Made by a program: the position numbers and the translations under genes. A stretch of DNA of 37,941 nt, taken from positions 1 to 37,941 of the forward strand of contig JAAVHS010000019.1 in assembly GCA_014799575.1 (NCBI GenBank). Reading direction: 5' to 3'. Shown here in pieces: positions 1-9,301 of the stretch. Each line of letters starts with the position of its first letter. Position 1 is the first letter of the stretch. Under the pieces are notes generated by a model. It saw nothing but the letters and a program-made list of their open reading frames with translations, ran no database searches and was not told where the DNA came from. Source of the stretch: Clostridiales bacterium. GTDB taxonomy: Bacteria; Bacillota; Clostridia; Christensenellales; UBA3700.

Positions 1-2
1 AG

Positions 3-1742
3 GCGGACGAGCCTATCGTAGACGAGCCGCAACCTCAACCGACTCCTACGTTTGATATTGTTGAAATAATCAAAGAGTGGTGGCAGTTAATCGCTAGTAT
101 AATAAGCATCATTCTTATGCTGATATTCATATCCAAGACGATAGGATATGAGAACAAGCGCAAGCAGAACAAAAAGACGATAGACAAGAAGTACAGCAAT
201 TTCTATGGAATCACGTTGTTTGGCTTAGCGACAGCGACGTGGACGATGATAGCGTGCGTGTTAATGGGCGGCGCGTTGTTGACGTTCGTAATAATGCTTG
301 TGGCGAAGAGCAAGTGCAAGAAGTCCGACGAGGAGTTGGAAGACGCGAAAGACGAGTTTGAGCGCAACCAAAAAGACTTCGACAATAGAAGAAGAGTGGA
401 CGAAAATCAGCACCGCGACGAGCAGTTGCAAATGATGCTAATGGGAATGCTTGGTGGAGGCAACGGACAAAACGGAAGCGGACAGAGTTTCGTATACCAA
501 CAACCCGGCTTGGGCGCGGACGACATACGCGGAATAGTGGCTGACACAATGAGCAATATGTTGCCCAACGTGACGCAATACCTACCGCAAGAGGCTTCGC
601 ACAGCGACGAACTTATTCAGCAACTCATTGAGCAAAACGCGCAAAATGAAGAGCGCATGCGCCAAATGAACGAGCAGAACGAAGAAAGGGTAAGACAACT
701 TACCGAGAGCAATGAAAGGGCGATAGAGAAGTTGGTCGAGAAATTGTCTACGCAGCAAACGACGGCGAAAGAAGCGGAAAGAGAAGTCGCCGCGACTGTC
801 GTGAGCGATGGCACAATCAAAGAGTTGAAAGAAACCATTAGGGAAGAAATTCAGTCTCAAATGAACGCCGCGGAAGAAAAAGCGGAAAAGGAAAAGAACG
901 CCGAAATAATCAAAAGTCTTATTGAAGGACAAAAGGCGATTATGGAAAAACTCGCCGAAAAGCCTACCGAAAAAGTCGTCGAAAGAGAAGTGTCGAGAAA
1001 AGACTACGTCGACGATAGAATATTGAAAGTCGTTACGCAGACAGAGCATAATGACGAGACGATAAGACAACTTTTGCGCAATCAAGAGATGTTGATGAAA
1101 CAAATGATGGAGATGTCGGCAAAGACTACGGACAACTCCAACGAGAGATTGATGGAAAGAATGATAGAACTCACTGCAAAGTCGGCTGAAAAAACGTCCG
1201 TCGAGAGAGTAGTTGAGAAACCTGTCGAAAAGATTGTTGAAAAGGAAGTCCGAGTAGAAGTACCCGTCGAGAAAATCGTCGAGGTAGAGAAGGTCGTACC
1301 TATGCCTGTTGAGAAACCCGCAAAGGCGACGAAAGCGCCCGCGCAAAGACTTACGCTTGACGAGGCGTACGCAAAACTTTCCGACAAGCAAAAGAAGATA
1401 TTTGATACTCTCAAAGCATACGCGCTTACCAAAGACAAGTGCAAAGAGAAGAAGTCGACGTACTTCACGGTATTAGGACAGTCTACCGTCAATCCGCTCG
1501 TCAAGTTGACTATCAAGAAGAATACGACGGTCGCAATGTTCAAAATGGAAGACGAATACTTCAAAGATATTCGCAAAAACGCGGGCAGTGACGGCACTAA
1601 GATGAAAGTCAAAGAGACGGAACTCATTGTAGGGGATAATCAAGCATTGAGTACCGCAAAGGAAATGATAGACCTTCGCGAAGATCAAATAGAGCGCTAC
1701 AACGATTACTTGAAAGAGCAACGTTCTATGAAGAAGAAATAA
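3..1742 (+). CDS. C-terminal part of a large membrane/surface protein (5' end outside window); TM segments, coiled coil, PVEK repeat, conserved C-terminal domain
   Basis: The reading frame of the 117-1742 ORF is open back to base 3 (ADEPIVDEPQPQPTPTFDIVEIIKEWWQLIASIISIILMLIFISK...), so the ATG at 117 is internal, inside a TM segment. It aligns end to end with the C-terminal third of the 15239-21511 protein. Confidence 0.85.
   Translation, partial: ADEPIVDEPQPQPTPTFDIVEIIKEWWQLIASIISIILMLIFISKTIGYENKRKQNKKTIDKKYSNFYGITLFGLATATWTMIACVLMGGALLTFVIMLVAKSKCKKSDEELEDAKDEFERNQKDFDNRRRVDENQHRDEQLQMMLMGMLGGGNGQNGSGQSFVYQQPGLGADDIRGIVADTMSNMLPNVTQYLPQEASHSDELIQQLIEQNAQNEERMRQMNEQNEERVRQLTESNERAIEKLVEKLSTQQTTAKEAEREVAATVVSDGTIKELKETIREEIQSQMNAAEEKAEKEKNAEIIKSLIEGQKAIMEKLAEKPTEKVVEREVSRKDYVDDRILKVVTQTEHNDETIRQLLRNQEMLMKQMMEMSAKTTDNSNERLMERMIELTAKSAEKTSVERVVEKPVEKIVEKEVRVEVPVEKIVEVEKVVPMPVEKPAKATKAPAQRLTLDEAYAKLSDKQKKIFDTLKAYALTKDKCKEKKSTYFTVLGQSTVNPLVKLTIKKNTTVAMFKMEDEYFKDIRKNAGSDGTKMKVKETELIVGDNQALSTAKEMIDLREDQIERYNDYLKEQRSMKKK
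1200..1319 (+). repeat. Low-complexity (P)VEK(I/V)VEKEV protein repeat, copy in the truncated paralog
   Basis: Translation VERVVEKPVEKIVEKEVRVEVPVEKIVEVEKVVPMPVEK. Confidence 0.8.
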
Positions 1743-1754
1743 AAAAATTTACAA

Positions 1755-2342
1755 TTATAATTTTGTTAAGAGGTCTTTAAGCGCGCGACTTCTATGCGAA
1801 ATGGTATTCTTTTCATCCATTACCGCTTCGCCGAAAGTCTTGCCGAGTTCGTCGCTGAGAAATAGGGGGTCGTATCCAAAGCCGTTGTTGCCGCGATATT
1901 CGTCAATAATCTGGCCGTAGGTGCGACCGCTTCCGCTGATATAACTTCCGTCGGGGTAGCACAATACTACCACGCTTTGGAAGTACGCAGTTCTGTCGAC
2001 TGGACCGTCTTTCTCTAAGGCGTGAATTTTGTCGAGAAGTTTTTTGTTGTTCTTTGCGTCGTCGCAAGGCTCGCCTGCATAGCGCGCGGAGTAGATATTT
2101 GGTTCGCCGTTCAAGACTGCCACGCAAAGACCGCTATCGTCGGCGATTGCGGGCATACCCGTCATCTTGGCAATCGTGCTTGCTTTGATGTATGAATTTT
2201 CTTCAAAGGTAGAGCCGTTTTCTTCAATCTCTATATCAATATTGAGGTCTTTGAGGGTGAGTATATCCTCGAATTTTCCCTCCAACATAGTTTTGATTTC
2301 CACAAGTTTATGTTTGTTGTTGCTTGCTAGTACGGCTTTCAT
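1755..2342 (-). CDS. rdgB: Non-canonical purine NTP pyrophosphatase, RdgB/HAM1 family
   Basis: N-terminal ASNNKHKLVEIK, ADDSGLCV, GEPNIYSARYAG, NNGFGYDPLFL, SHRSRAL motifs. Confidence 0.95.
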   Translation of the reverse strand: MKAVLASNNKHKLVEIKTMLEGKFEDILTLKDLNIDIEIEENGSTFEENSYIKASTIAKMTGMPAIADDSGLCVAVLNGEPNIYSARYAGEPCDDAKNNKKLLDKIHALEKDGPVDRTAYFQSVVVLCYPDGSYISGSGRTYGQIIDEYRGNNGFGYDPLFLSDELGKTFGEAVMDEKNTISHRSRALKDLLTKL

Positions 2343-2343
2343 A

Positions 2344-2856
2344 TTACTTTTCTTCCTTTTTATCTTTTGGTTTAACGGTGACGAGTTCTATCAACACGTC
2401 GGCATTTTTCTCTCTTATTTTGTTGATTATCTCGTCGAAGTATTTATTGTCGCATGTCACGTTTATCACGTCGGCAAAAATACCCGTCTTGTTGTCCTTG
2501 ACCATACCTTTTCCGCCCGTCTTGTAGTATATCAGCAAGAATTTGCCTGCCGCGTCTTGCCTTATCGTCACGACGTCTTCATAGCGTATTTTGGACGCGA
2601 CGAAGCCGAGTATATAGACGATGTGCTTGTCCTTAAAGGAAATACCGCACAAAAAGACGGCAAGCGAAAGCACGACGATTACGACGCCCATAATTACCGT
2701 GGCGAGTATGTCCTGCGAGTGGTGGTAAGATACCAAATTTCCTACTTCACATACTTTTAAAATATTGACAAGCATACAAATAAACAATATAATTATTGCT
2801 AGTATGGTAACGATATAAATCCAACTTCTTTGTTTGAAATTATAGAACTTTCTCAT
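2344..2856 (-). CDS. Hypothetical membrane protein with two TM helices and a soluble C-terminal domain
   Basis: ORF MRKFYNFKQRSWIYIVTILAIIILFICML...; start moved to the internal ATG at 2856. Two hydrophobic segments followed by a soluble, PH-like-looking segment. Not assigned to a family. Confidence 0.65.
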   Translation of the reverse strand: MRKFYNFKQRSWIYIVTILAIIILFICMLVNILKVCEVGNLVSYHHSQDILATVIMGVVIVVLSLAVFLCGISFKDKHIVYILGFVASKIRYEDVVTIRQDAAGKFLLIYYKTGGKGMVKDNKTGIFADVINVTCDNKYFDEIINKIREKNADVLIELVTVKPKDKKEEK

Positions 2857-2908
2857 ACTTAATATTATACACAAAACAATTATTACAGACAACTAAAATA
2901 AGGAATTT

Positions 2909-3850
2909 ATGCAATTCAGACAAATTAGTGACGAAGATTATACCCGTATCGCCGAAGTTCAGTCAAAGACAGAGTACGACGGAAGCGAATATTCTATGCT
3001 TTATCTCAAAGGATGGGATTTCTTCAATTACCAAAGTATGCAGATTTGCGATATGGGCGAGAGCATATTTTTGCGATTCGTTCCGCACGACAGATTTTCC
3101 GAAGACGTTCACAACGGCAAGTACATCTATCTACCGCCGTTGACCGCGTTGGAAAACGTGGAGAATGCGTATAGACAAATCAAAGAGCAGACTGTCATTG
3201 ACGGCGAAGATATGTACGTGATGTCCACTCCCGAAAACTACGTTGAAATTCTCAAAGACGAATACGAATATATCCACAACGAAGATTACGACGAATATCT
3301 CTATTTGCCGGAGGACTTGATTACGCTTGCGGGCAAGAAATACCACTCGAAGAGAAACCATATCAAGAACTTTGTAAAGCGCTACGCGCCGAGCGAAGAG
3401 GATAACTCGCTTTTGAGAAGTTATTTGCCGAGCGACAGAGAAAAGGTCTTTGCGCTTATCAACGGCTGGGAAGAGCATAAGGAATTCGATAAAGAATCCT
3501 ACGACGATATGGCGAATGACGAACTCAACGTCATTGCGCTCGCGCTTAAACTCGTCGAAGAGAAAGAGAATTATTTTGCCGACGTTGTGGAATACGATGG
3601 GAAGATAATCGGCTTTTCGCTTGGTGAGATTACGCCGTCGAACGTGGGCATTACCCATATCGAAAAGGGCGACGTCAACTACGACGGAGTATATCCCTAT
3701 CTTTGCAACGGCTTTGCCAAAAGACATTTTGAAAACGTCAGATATATCAACCGTCAGGAAGACATGGGCTTGGAAGGCTTGCGAAAGTCAAAGCGTTCTT
3801 ACCACCCGATAGGCTTTTGCAAAAAATACGCGGTAAAATCTCACGAGTAA
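2909..3850 (+). CDS. DUF2156 / phosphatidylglycerol lysyltransferase-type (GNAT-fold) domain protein
   Basis: 313 aa; KYHSKRNHIKNF and GLRKSKRSYHPIGFCKKY motifs typical of the LPG synthase C-terminal-like domain; SD AAGGA upstream. Confidence 0.8.
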   Translation: MQFRQISDEDYTRIAEVQSKTEYDGSEYSMLYLKGWDFFNYQSMQICDMGESIFLRFVPHDRFSEDVHNGKYIYLPPLTALENVENAYRQIKEQTVIDGEDMYVMSTPENYVEILKDEYEYIHNEDYDEYLYLPEDLITLAGKKYHSKRNHIKNFVKRYAPSEEDNSLLRSYLPSDREKVFALINGWEEHKEFDKESYDDMANDELNVIALALKLVEEKENYFADVVEYDGKIIGFSLGEITPSNVGITHIEKGDVNYDGVYPYLCNGFAKRHFENVRYINRQEDMGLEGLRKSKRSYHPIGFCKKYAVKSHE

Positions 3851-3871
3851 AATCAATCTTGAATTTAACAC

Positions 3872-3900
3872 TTGCAATATAGATAAGGTTATTATATAAT
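3872..3900 (+). promoter_or_regulatory. Sigma-A type promoter for the aconitase-family operon
   Basis: TTGCAA - 17 bp - TATAAT. Confidence 0.7.
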
Positions 3901-3942
3901 TAAGATAATATTAAAAATAAAATTTTTATTATGGAGAAAGAT

Positions 3943-6195
3943 ATGATTGAATTGAAACAGGGAAAGTATTTGCTTGGCGGAAAGTTCCTTTCGCTCGACG
4001 AATTGAAGGCTCAGGGAATTGACGCGAAGGCGATAGATGCCGCATACAAAGGCACGATGGCGTATTCCATTTTGAGCGCGCACAACACTTTGCCCGTCAC
4101 CGAAAAGGGACAACCTCTTAAAATCAAATTCGACGCTATGGCGTCGCACGATATTACGTACGTCGGAATTATTCAGACTGCAAAGGCGAGCGGTCTTGAA
4201 AAATTCCCGATACCTTACGTACTTACCAACTGCCACAACTCGCTTTGCGCGGTAGGCGGTACGATAAACGAAGACGACCACGTTTTCGGTTATTCGGCGG
4301 CTAAGAAATACGGCGGTATTTTCGTACCACCTCATCAAGCGGTAATACATACATATATGCGCGAGTGTATGTCGGGTTGCGGAAAAATGATACTCGGCTC
4401 CGATTCTCACACGAGATACGGCGCGCTCGGCACAATGGCTGTCGGCGAGGGCGGTCCAGAACTTGTTAAACAACTTCTTTGCCGTACTTACGACATCAAA
4501 TATCCCGAAGTAATCGCAATCAATCTTGTTGGCAAACCGCAAAAGGGCGTCGGACCGCAAGACGTTGCGCTCGCAATAATCGGCGCGGTATTCAAGTGCG
4601 GTTTCGTCAAGAATAAAGTTATGGAATTCGTAGGCGAGGGAGTGAAGAACCTTCCTATCGAGTATAGAATCGGTATCGACGTAATGACGACCGAGACGAC
4701 TTGCCTTTCGTCTATCTGGACGACCGACGACGAGGAAGTCAAGAACTATTACGCTATCAGAGGAAGAATGGACGACTACAAGGCTATTACGCCCGACAAG
4801 TTGGCTTATTACGACGGCGTAGTCGAAGTAAATCTCAGCGAGATTACTCCGCAAATCGCCCTTCCGTTCCACCCGTCCAACGTATACAATTTGCAAGACG
4901 TAATCGACAATCCCGAAGACATTTTGTCTGCGGTTGAGAAAGAGTGCAACAGACTTCTCAACAACAATAAAATCAACTTCAAGTTGACGGACAAAATCGT
5001 TAACGGCAAGATAAGAGTAGAGCAAGGTATTATCGCAGGTTGCGCAGGCGGAACTTACGACAATATCTACGAGGCAAGCAAGATTTTGGAAGACAAGGCT
5101 GTCGGCGACGGCAAGTTTACGCTCAGCGTATATCCTTCGTCCACTCCGGTATATTACGACCTTTTGAAGAAAGGCGCAATAGCAAATCTTGTCAAGAGCG
5201 GAGCAAACGTCAAGAGCGCGTTCTGCGGACCGTGTTTCGGCGCGGGCGACGTACCTGCCAACAACGCTCTTTCTATCAGACATACAACCCGTAACTTTGA
5301 GTCGAGAGAGGGAAGCAAACCTGCCAACAATCAAATCGCGTCGGTTGCGCTTATGGACGCTCGTTCAATCGCGGCGACGGCGGCAAACGGCGGTGTCTTG
5401 ACAAGCGCGCTCGGTATGGACTACGACAATACCATTCCGCAGTTCGCTTACGACAAGTCGATATATGAAAAGAGAGTTTACAACGGCGCGGGCAAGCCTG
5501 ATAAAAACGCGCAACTTGAATACGGACCGAATATCTGCGATTGGCCGGAAGTAATTCCGCTCACCGACAATATTATCGTCAAGTTGGCTGCGGTAATCAA
5601 CGACCCCGTCACCACGACGGACGAACTCATTCCGTCGGGCGAAACTTCGAGCTATCGCTCCAATCCGCTCAAACTTGCGGAATTCGCATTGTCGAGAAAA
5701 GTACCCGAGTACGTCGGCAGAGCAAAGAAGATTTACGCGCAAGAACTTGACAGAAGAGCAAACAAACTCAGCGACGAATACGCGACCGCTGTTAAGAAGG
5801 CGGGCGTAGCGTTGAAAGGCAGCGTATCAATCGGCAGCGGCGTTTATGCGGTAAAACCAGGCGACGGAAGCGCAAGAGAGCAAGCGGCAAGCTGTCAAAG
5901 AGTGCTCGGCGGCGTCTGCAATATCGCCAAAGAGTACGCTACGAAGAGATATCGTTCCAACCTCATCAACTGGGGTATGTTGCCGTTCCTCTCCGACGAG
6001 AAATACGAGAATGACGATATAGTAATCGTCTACGACGTCAAGAGCGTAATTGACAATGGCGGATGCGAATTCAAAGCGAAGATTGTCAGAGGCGACAAAG
6101 TACTTGACACGACGTTGAGAGTTGACGCATTGACCGCCGACGAGAGAGAAATCATATCCAAGGGCTGTCTTATCAACTACTACAAGGCGCAATAA
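3943..6195 (+). CDS. Aconitase-family hydratase (YbhJ-like aconitate hydratase)
   Basis: About 750 aa; [23 protein letters not shown] and [11 protein letters not shown] (Fe-S cysteine positions), plus a C-terminal swivel domain. The second ATG at 3943 has an SD (GGAG) at good spacing; the track starts at 3931. Confidence 0.88.
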   Translation: MIELKQGKYLLGGKFLSLDELKAQGIDAKAIDAAYKGTMAYSILSAHNTLPVTEKGQPLKIKFDAMASHDITYVGIIQTAKASGLEKFPIPYVLTNCHNSLCAVGGTINEDDHVFGYSAAKKYGGIFVPPHQAVIHTYMRECMSGCGKMILGSDSHTRYGALGTMAVGEGGPELVKQLLCRTYDIKYPEVIAINLVGKPQKGVGPQDVALAIIGAVFKCGFVKNKVMEFVGEGVKNLPIEYRIGIDVMTTETTCLSSIWTTDDEEVKNYYAIRGRMDDYKAITPDKLAYYDGVVEVNLSEITPQIALPFHPSNVYNLQDVIDNPEDILSAVEKECNRLLNNNKINFKLTDKIVNGKIRVEQGIIAGCAGGTYDNIYEASKILEDKAVGDGKFTLSVYPSSTPVYYDLLKKGAIANLVKSGANVKSAFCGPCFGAGDVPANNALSIRHTTRNFESREGSKPANNQIASVALMDARSIAATAANGGVLTSALGMDYDNTIPQFAYDKSIYEKRVYNGAGKPDKNAQLEYGPNICDWPEVIPLTDNIIVKLAAVINDPVTTTDELIPSGETSSYRSNPLKLAEFALSRKVPEYVGRAKKIYAQELDRRANKLSDEYATAVKKAGVALKGSVSIGSGVYAVKPGDGSAREQAASCQRVLGGVCNIAKEYATKRYRSNLINWGMLPFLSDEKYENDDIVIVYDVKSVIDNGGCEFKAKIVRGDKVLDTTLRVDALTADEREIISKGCLINYYKAQ

Positions 6196-6198
6196 GGT

Positions 6199-6759
6199 AT
6201 GGACAAAAGCCAAGATAAATCCGAGTTGAGAAAGCTTTTGAAATCAAGGCTTGCGCAGATGAGCGAGGATGAAAAGTCCCGTCAAAGCGCAAAGATAGTC
6301 GAGAAGATAAAGCGACTTGACTTGCCGAGCGGCGGGATTTGCATATACAATTCTCTCGCAAGCGAAGTGGACACGAGAGATATCATAGAGTATTTTCTGG
6401 GCAAAAGAGAAGTCTATTTGCCGGTGGTCGACGGCGACGACATACTTCTTGTCAAAGTGGACAAGGACAGCGAATACGCTACCGCCAAATGGGGAATACT
6501 CGAACCGTCGGGGCAAAGACTTTCGCCCGAAGAGGTCAAGCCGAGTATCACAATTACGCCTCTTTTGGGAGCGGATAAAGACCTCAATCGACTTGGCAAA
6601 GGCAAGGGATTTTACGACAGGTATTTTGAAAGAGTGGACACGTTGAAAATAGGACTCGCGTTTGAAGAGCAAATCGTCGAAGACGTGCCTTGCGAAGATA
6701 CGGACAAGCCGCTTGATATGCTTATAAGCGCAAGCGAAGTATTGACAAGAAATAGATAA
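6199..6759 (+). CDS. 5-formyltetrahydrofolate cyclo-ligase
   Basis: 186 aa; PLLGADKDLNRLGKGKGFYDRYF motif. Confidence 0.92.
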   Translation: MDKSQDKSELRKLLKSRLAQMSEDEKSRQSAKIVEKIKRLDLPSGGICIYNSLASEVDTRDIIEYFLGKREVYLPVVDGDDILLVKVDKDSEYATAKWGILEPSGQRLSPEEVKPSITITPLLGADKDLNRLGKGKGFYDRYFERVDTLKIGLAFEEQIVEDVPCEDTDKPLDMLISASEVLTRNR

Positions 6760-6770
6760 TAGGAAACTTA

Positions 6771-7769
6771 ATGAGAGTAATAAGCGGAAAATATAAAGGC
6801 AAACGACTCAATTCGCCGATAGGCGACGAAGTCCGTCCGACGGGCGACAAAGTCAAAGAAAGCATCTTCAACGTCATTCAATTCGACGTCGCGGGAAGTA
6901 GATTTTTGGACTTGTTCGCAGGAAGCGGCGGAATAGGTATAGAGGCTTTGAGCAGAGGCGCAAAGCATACGCTTTTCGCAGACAACAGCAAAGCGTCGAT
7001 TGACCTTTTGAAATCCAATCTCAAGGGCATTAGCGACGATTACAAAATCGTCAACCGCGATTATAGAGATACGCTCTATTCGGTAGACGGCAAGTGGGAT
7101 TTTATATTCGTCGACCCGCCGTATAAGACGGATTATATACGCGAGATATGCGATATCGTCAAAGAGAGGGGTTTGCTTGCCGAAGGCGGTTTCGTAATCT
7201 ACGAACACAGCCAAAAGCAATACGATTTGCCCGAGGGCATGTGCATTTGCAAGCGCAAGCAATTCGGCATTGTGACGGTCGACTATATAGGAACGTCTAG
7301 GGGAAGGGTAGCGATTACAGGCAGTTTCGATCCTATCACAAAGGGGCATTTGAGTATACTCGACAAAGCGCTTGAAGAGTATGACGAAGCCGTAATACTA
7401 CTAGCCAAAAATCCCGACAAGTATTATTTGTTTACTCTTGAGGAGAGAGAAGAGTTCGCTCGCTTGGCGGTAGAGGATTACTTCAACGTCAAAGTGGACG
7501 TGTGCGACGGTTTCGTATACGAATACTGCAAGGACAACGGAATAGATACCGTATATAGGGGATATCGGACGGACGTTGACTTAGAGTATGAAAAAGATAT
7601 GGCTAAGTTCAATGAAGAACACGGCGTCAAGACTGTAATATTAGAAGGCGTAAATCCAATCTCATCCACTTTTATTAGAGCCGGATTGAGAGCGGGAAAG
7701 GATATAAAAAAATACTTACCGAACAACTGCGCAAAGGCTGTAATAAAAGCCTTTAAGGAGAAATTATGA
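6771..7769 (+). CDS. rsmD-coaD: Fusion protein: RsmD (16S rRNA m2G966 methyltransferase) + CoaD (phosphopantetheine adenylyltransferase)
   Basis: N-terminal half MRVISGKYKGKRL...FLDLFAGSGGIGIEALSRGA...FIFVDPPY (RsmD); C-terminal half ITGSFDPITKGHLSIL...YRGYRTDVDLEYEKDMAKFN...NPISSTFIR (CoaD). One uninterrupted ORF. Confidence 0.93.
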   Translation: MRVISGKYKGKRLNSPIGDEVRPTGDKVKESIFNVIQFDVAGSRFLDLFAGSGGIGIEALSRGAKHTLFADNSKASIDLLKSNLKGISDDYKIVNRDYRDTLYSVDGKWDFIFVDPPYKTDYIREICDIVKERGLLAEGGFVIYEHSQKQYDLPEGMCICKRKQFGIVTVDYIGTSRGRVAITGSFDPITKGHLSILDKALEEYDEAVILLAKNPDKYYLFTLEEREEFARLAVEDYFNVKVDVCDGFVYEYCKDNGIDTVYRGYRTDVDLEYEKDMAKFNEEHGVKTVILEGVNPISSTFIRAGLRAGKDIKKYLPNNCAKAVIKAFKEKL

Positions 7770-8299
7770 ACAATATGATGACGACGGAAAGACTGCTTGA
7801 CAAACTTGAAGAGTTGCTCAACAGCGGAAAGAAACAGATGTTTTCCAATATGCGACTTGTGGACGCAAACAGTTGTCTTGCGATAGTCCAACAAATAAGG
7901 AATCAACTTCCCACGGAACTTTCCGAGGCGATAGTAATCTTGCGCGATTGCGACAAGTTGAAAGAAAGCGCGGAGCACGAGGCGAACGAGATTATCAACG
8001 AAGCGCACGCAAAAGCGCAGGAACTCGTATCCGAAAGCGAGATTACCAAAGAGGGCGAAAGAAAAGCCGCTGAGTACGTCAACAACGCGGGTCAATTCGC
8101 CGACAATCTTGTCGAGCAAAGTTATATTCAAGTCAACAATATGTATATCGAGGTTGAAAACGTAATGCGACAAATGCTCGATACGGTTATGGCAAACAGA
8201 GAGAGTTTGTTCGTTCCCGAGGACAACAACCAAGGCGATGTTCCGCCGCAAAACGATCAGCAGAATTTCAATAGAACAAACGAACCAAGACGAGGCTAA
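7766..8299 (+). CDS. Hypothetical helical (coiled-coil) protein, V-ATPase subunit H / F-type b-subunit-like composition
   Basis: 177 aa, ATGA overlap with the rsmD-coaD stop; long amphipathic helices (EHEANEIINEAHAKAQELVSES), no catalytic motif seen. Confidence 0.7.
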   Translation: MNNMMTTERLLDKLEELLNSGKKQMFSNMRLVDANSCLAIVQQIRNQLPTELSEAIVILRDCDKLKESAEHEANEIINEAHAKAQELVSESEITKEGERKAAEYVNNAGQFADNLVEQSYIQVNNMYIEVENVMRQMLDTVMANRESLFVPEDNNQGDVPPQNDQQNFNRTNEPRRG

Positions 8300-9257
8300 T
8301 CAAAAAAGTGATTATCGCTTGAGTAAGTTTGGTAAGAAAATAAAACGACGTCTTTACCTTGCAATTTTTGAGGAAAGTCAGCGATTGGAAGGTAATCGAC
8401 AGACCGCCGAAAGACAATAGTCCTGCCACAAAAGGTAGGATTATTTTTATGTCGATACCGCTTTGCGCAAAGGCTTGACATCCCCTTGTAATTTCAATCA
8501 AAGATATTACCGTAGCCGACGCTACTTCCGAGGGAATGTTGAACCAAGAGAGAGGTTTTTCAAGCGCGAAAGCAAGCGCGTCAATGAGTTTTATATCCAC
8601 GGCAACGTCGATAATCATACTGAATATTGCGATATATCCGCCTACGATAAGCACGGACAGAATTGACGATGTGATAGAATTATTGAGCAGTTTGTCGTCA
8701 GTGTTTGCGGTAGGCATTGCAGATATTCCGCTCGTACTTCTTTTGCCGCGATAGAGAAGTCCGTTGATAAGCGCGCCGAGCGCATGGCAGGTAAAAAGCA
8801 CGTATCCCGCTTTGGGCGAAGTGAACATCAAAGTTCCCACCGTACCCACGACGAAAAGCGGACCCGACGTGGACGTGAACGACGACACTTTCTTGCAATT
8901 TTCTATGGAAAAATTGCCGTTTTCATAAAAATCACTTATCAGTTTCGCCCCGATAGGATAGCCTGAAATGAGGCTCATTACGAGTATGTATCCGCTCTCG
9001 CCGGGGGCGTTGTATAGTTTAGAAATAGGACGTTTGAGCGCTCGTCCGAGCGAGTTTGCCATACCGAGACCGGTGAGTAGTTTAGTAAAGAAAAAGAATG
9101 GGAAAAGCGCAGGCGCGACGTTTTTCGCAAAGAGCAACATACCGCTGAAAATACTCTCGATGTACCTTTGCGGATTGAGGACAAGACATAGTATGAAAAA
9201 GCAAATTATCAGTGATAGGGGCAACGCTTTTCGCGCGCTTTTTGTCAATGTCGGCAT
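8268..9257 (-). CDS. ylbJ: Sporulation integral membrane protein YlbJ
   Basis: 329 aa polytopic; NVAPALFPFFFFTKLL, SLISGYPIGAKL, TSGPLFVVGTVG; classical neighbourhood rsmD/coaD/tmcAL. Confidence 0.9.
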   Translation of the reverse strand: MPTLTKSARKALPLSLIICFFILCLVLNPQRYIESIFSGMLLFAKNVAPALFPFFFFTKLLTGLGMANSLGRALKRPISKLYNAPGESGYILVMSLISGYPIGAKLISDFYENGNFSIENCKKVSSFTSTSGPLFVVGTVGTLMFTSPKAGYVLFTCHALGALINGLLYRGKRSTSGISAMPTANTDDKLLNNSITSSILSVLIVGGYIAIFSMIIDVAVDIKLIDALAFALEKPLSWFNIPSEVASATVISLIEITRGCQAFAQSGIDIKIILPFVAGLLSFGGLSITFQSLTFLKNCKVKTSFYFLTKLTQAIITFLISLVLVRLFY

Positions 9258-9301
9258 ACCAAAATATATGTCGCATTGTGAGTAATTATGCGTGAGGGAA
9301 T

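Noticed and set aside
582-1391. 269-aa minus-strand ORF opposite the coiled coil (and the similar 1082-1627 ORF)
   Set aside because: Antisense of a repetitive GAA/GAG/AAG-rich coding region gives long Phe/Leu/Ser-rich open frames; no start context or homology pattern.
117-1742. ATG at 117 as the true start of a 541-aa protein
   Set aside because: The frame is open to the window edge and the paralog shows the TM segment begins upstream, so 117 is internal.
2167-2760. 197-aa plus-strand ORF over rdgB and the membrane protein
   Set aside because: Antisense to two better-supported minus-strand genes; no RBS or domain.
3892-5334. 480-aa ORF antisense to the aconitase gene
   Set aside because: Shadow ORF of a codon-biased gene: the translation is rich in Arg/Cys/Phe/Tyr with no recognisable domain, while the plus strand encodes a clear enzyme.
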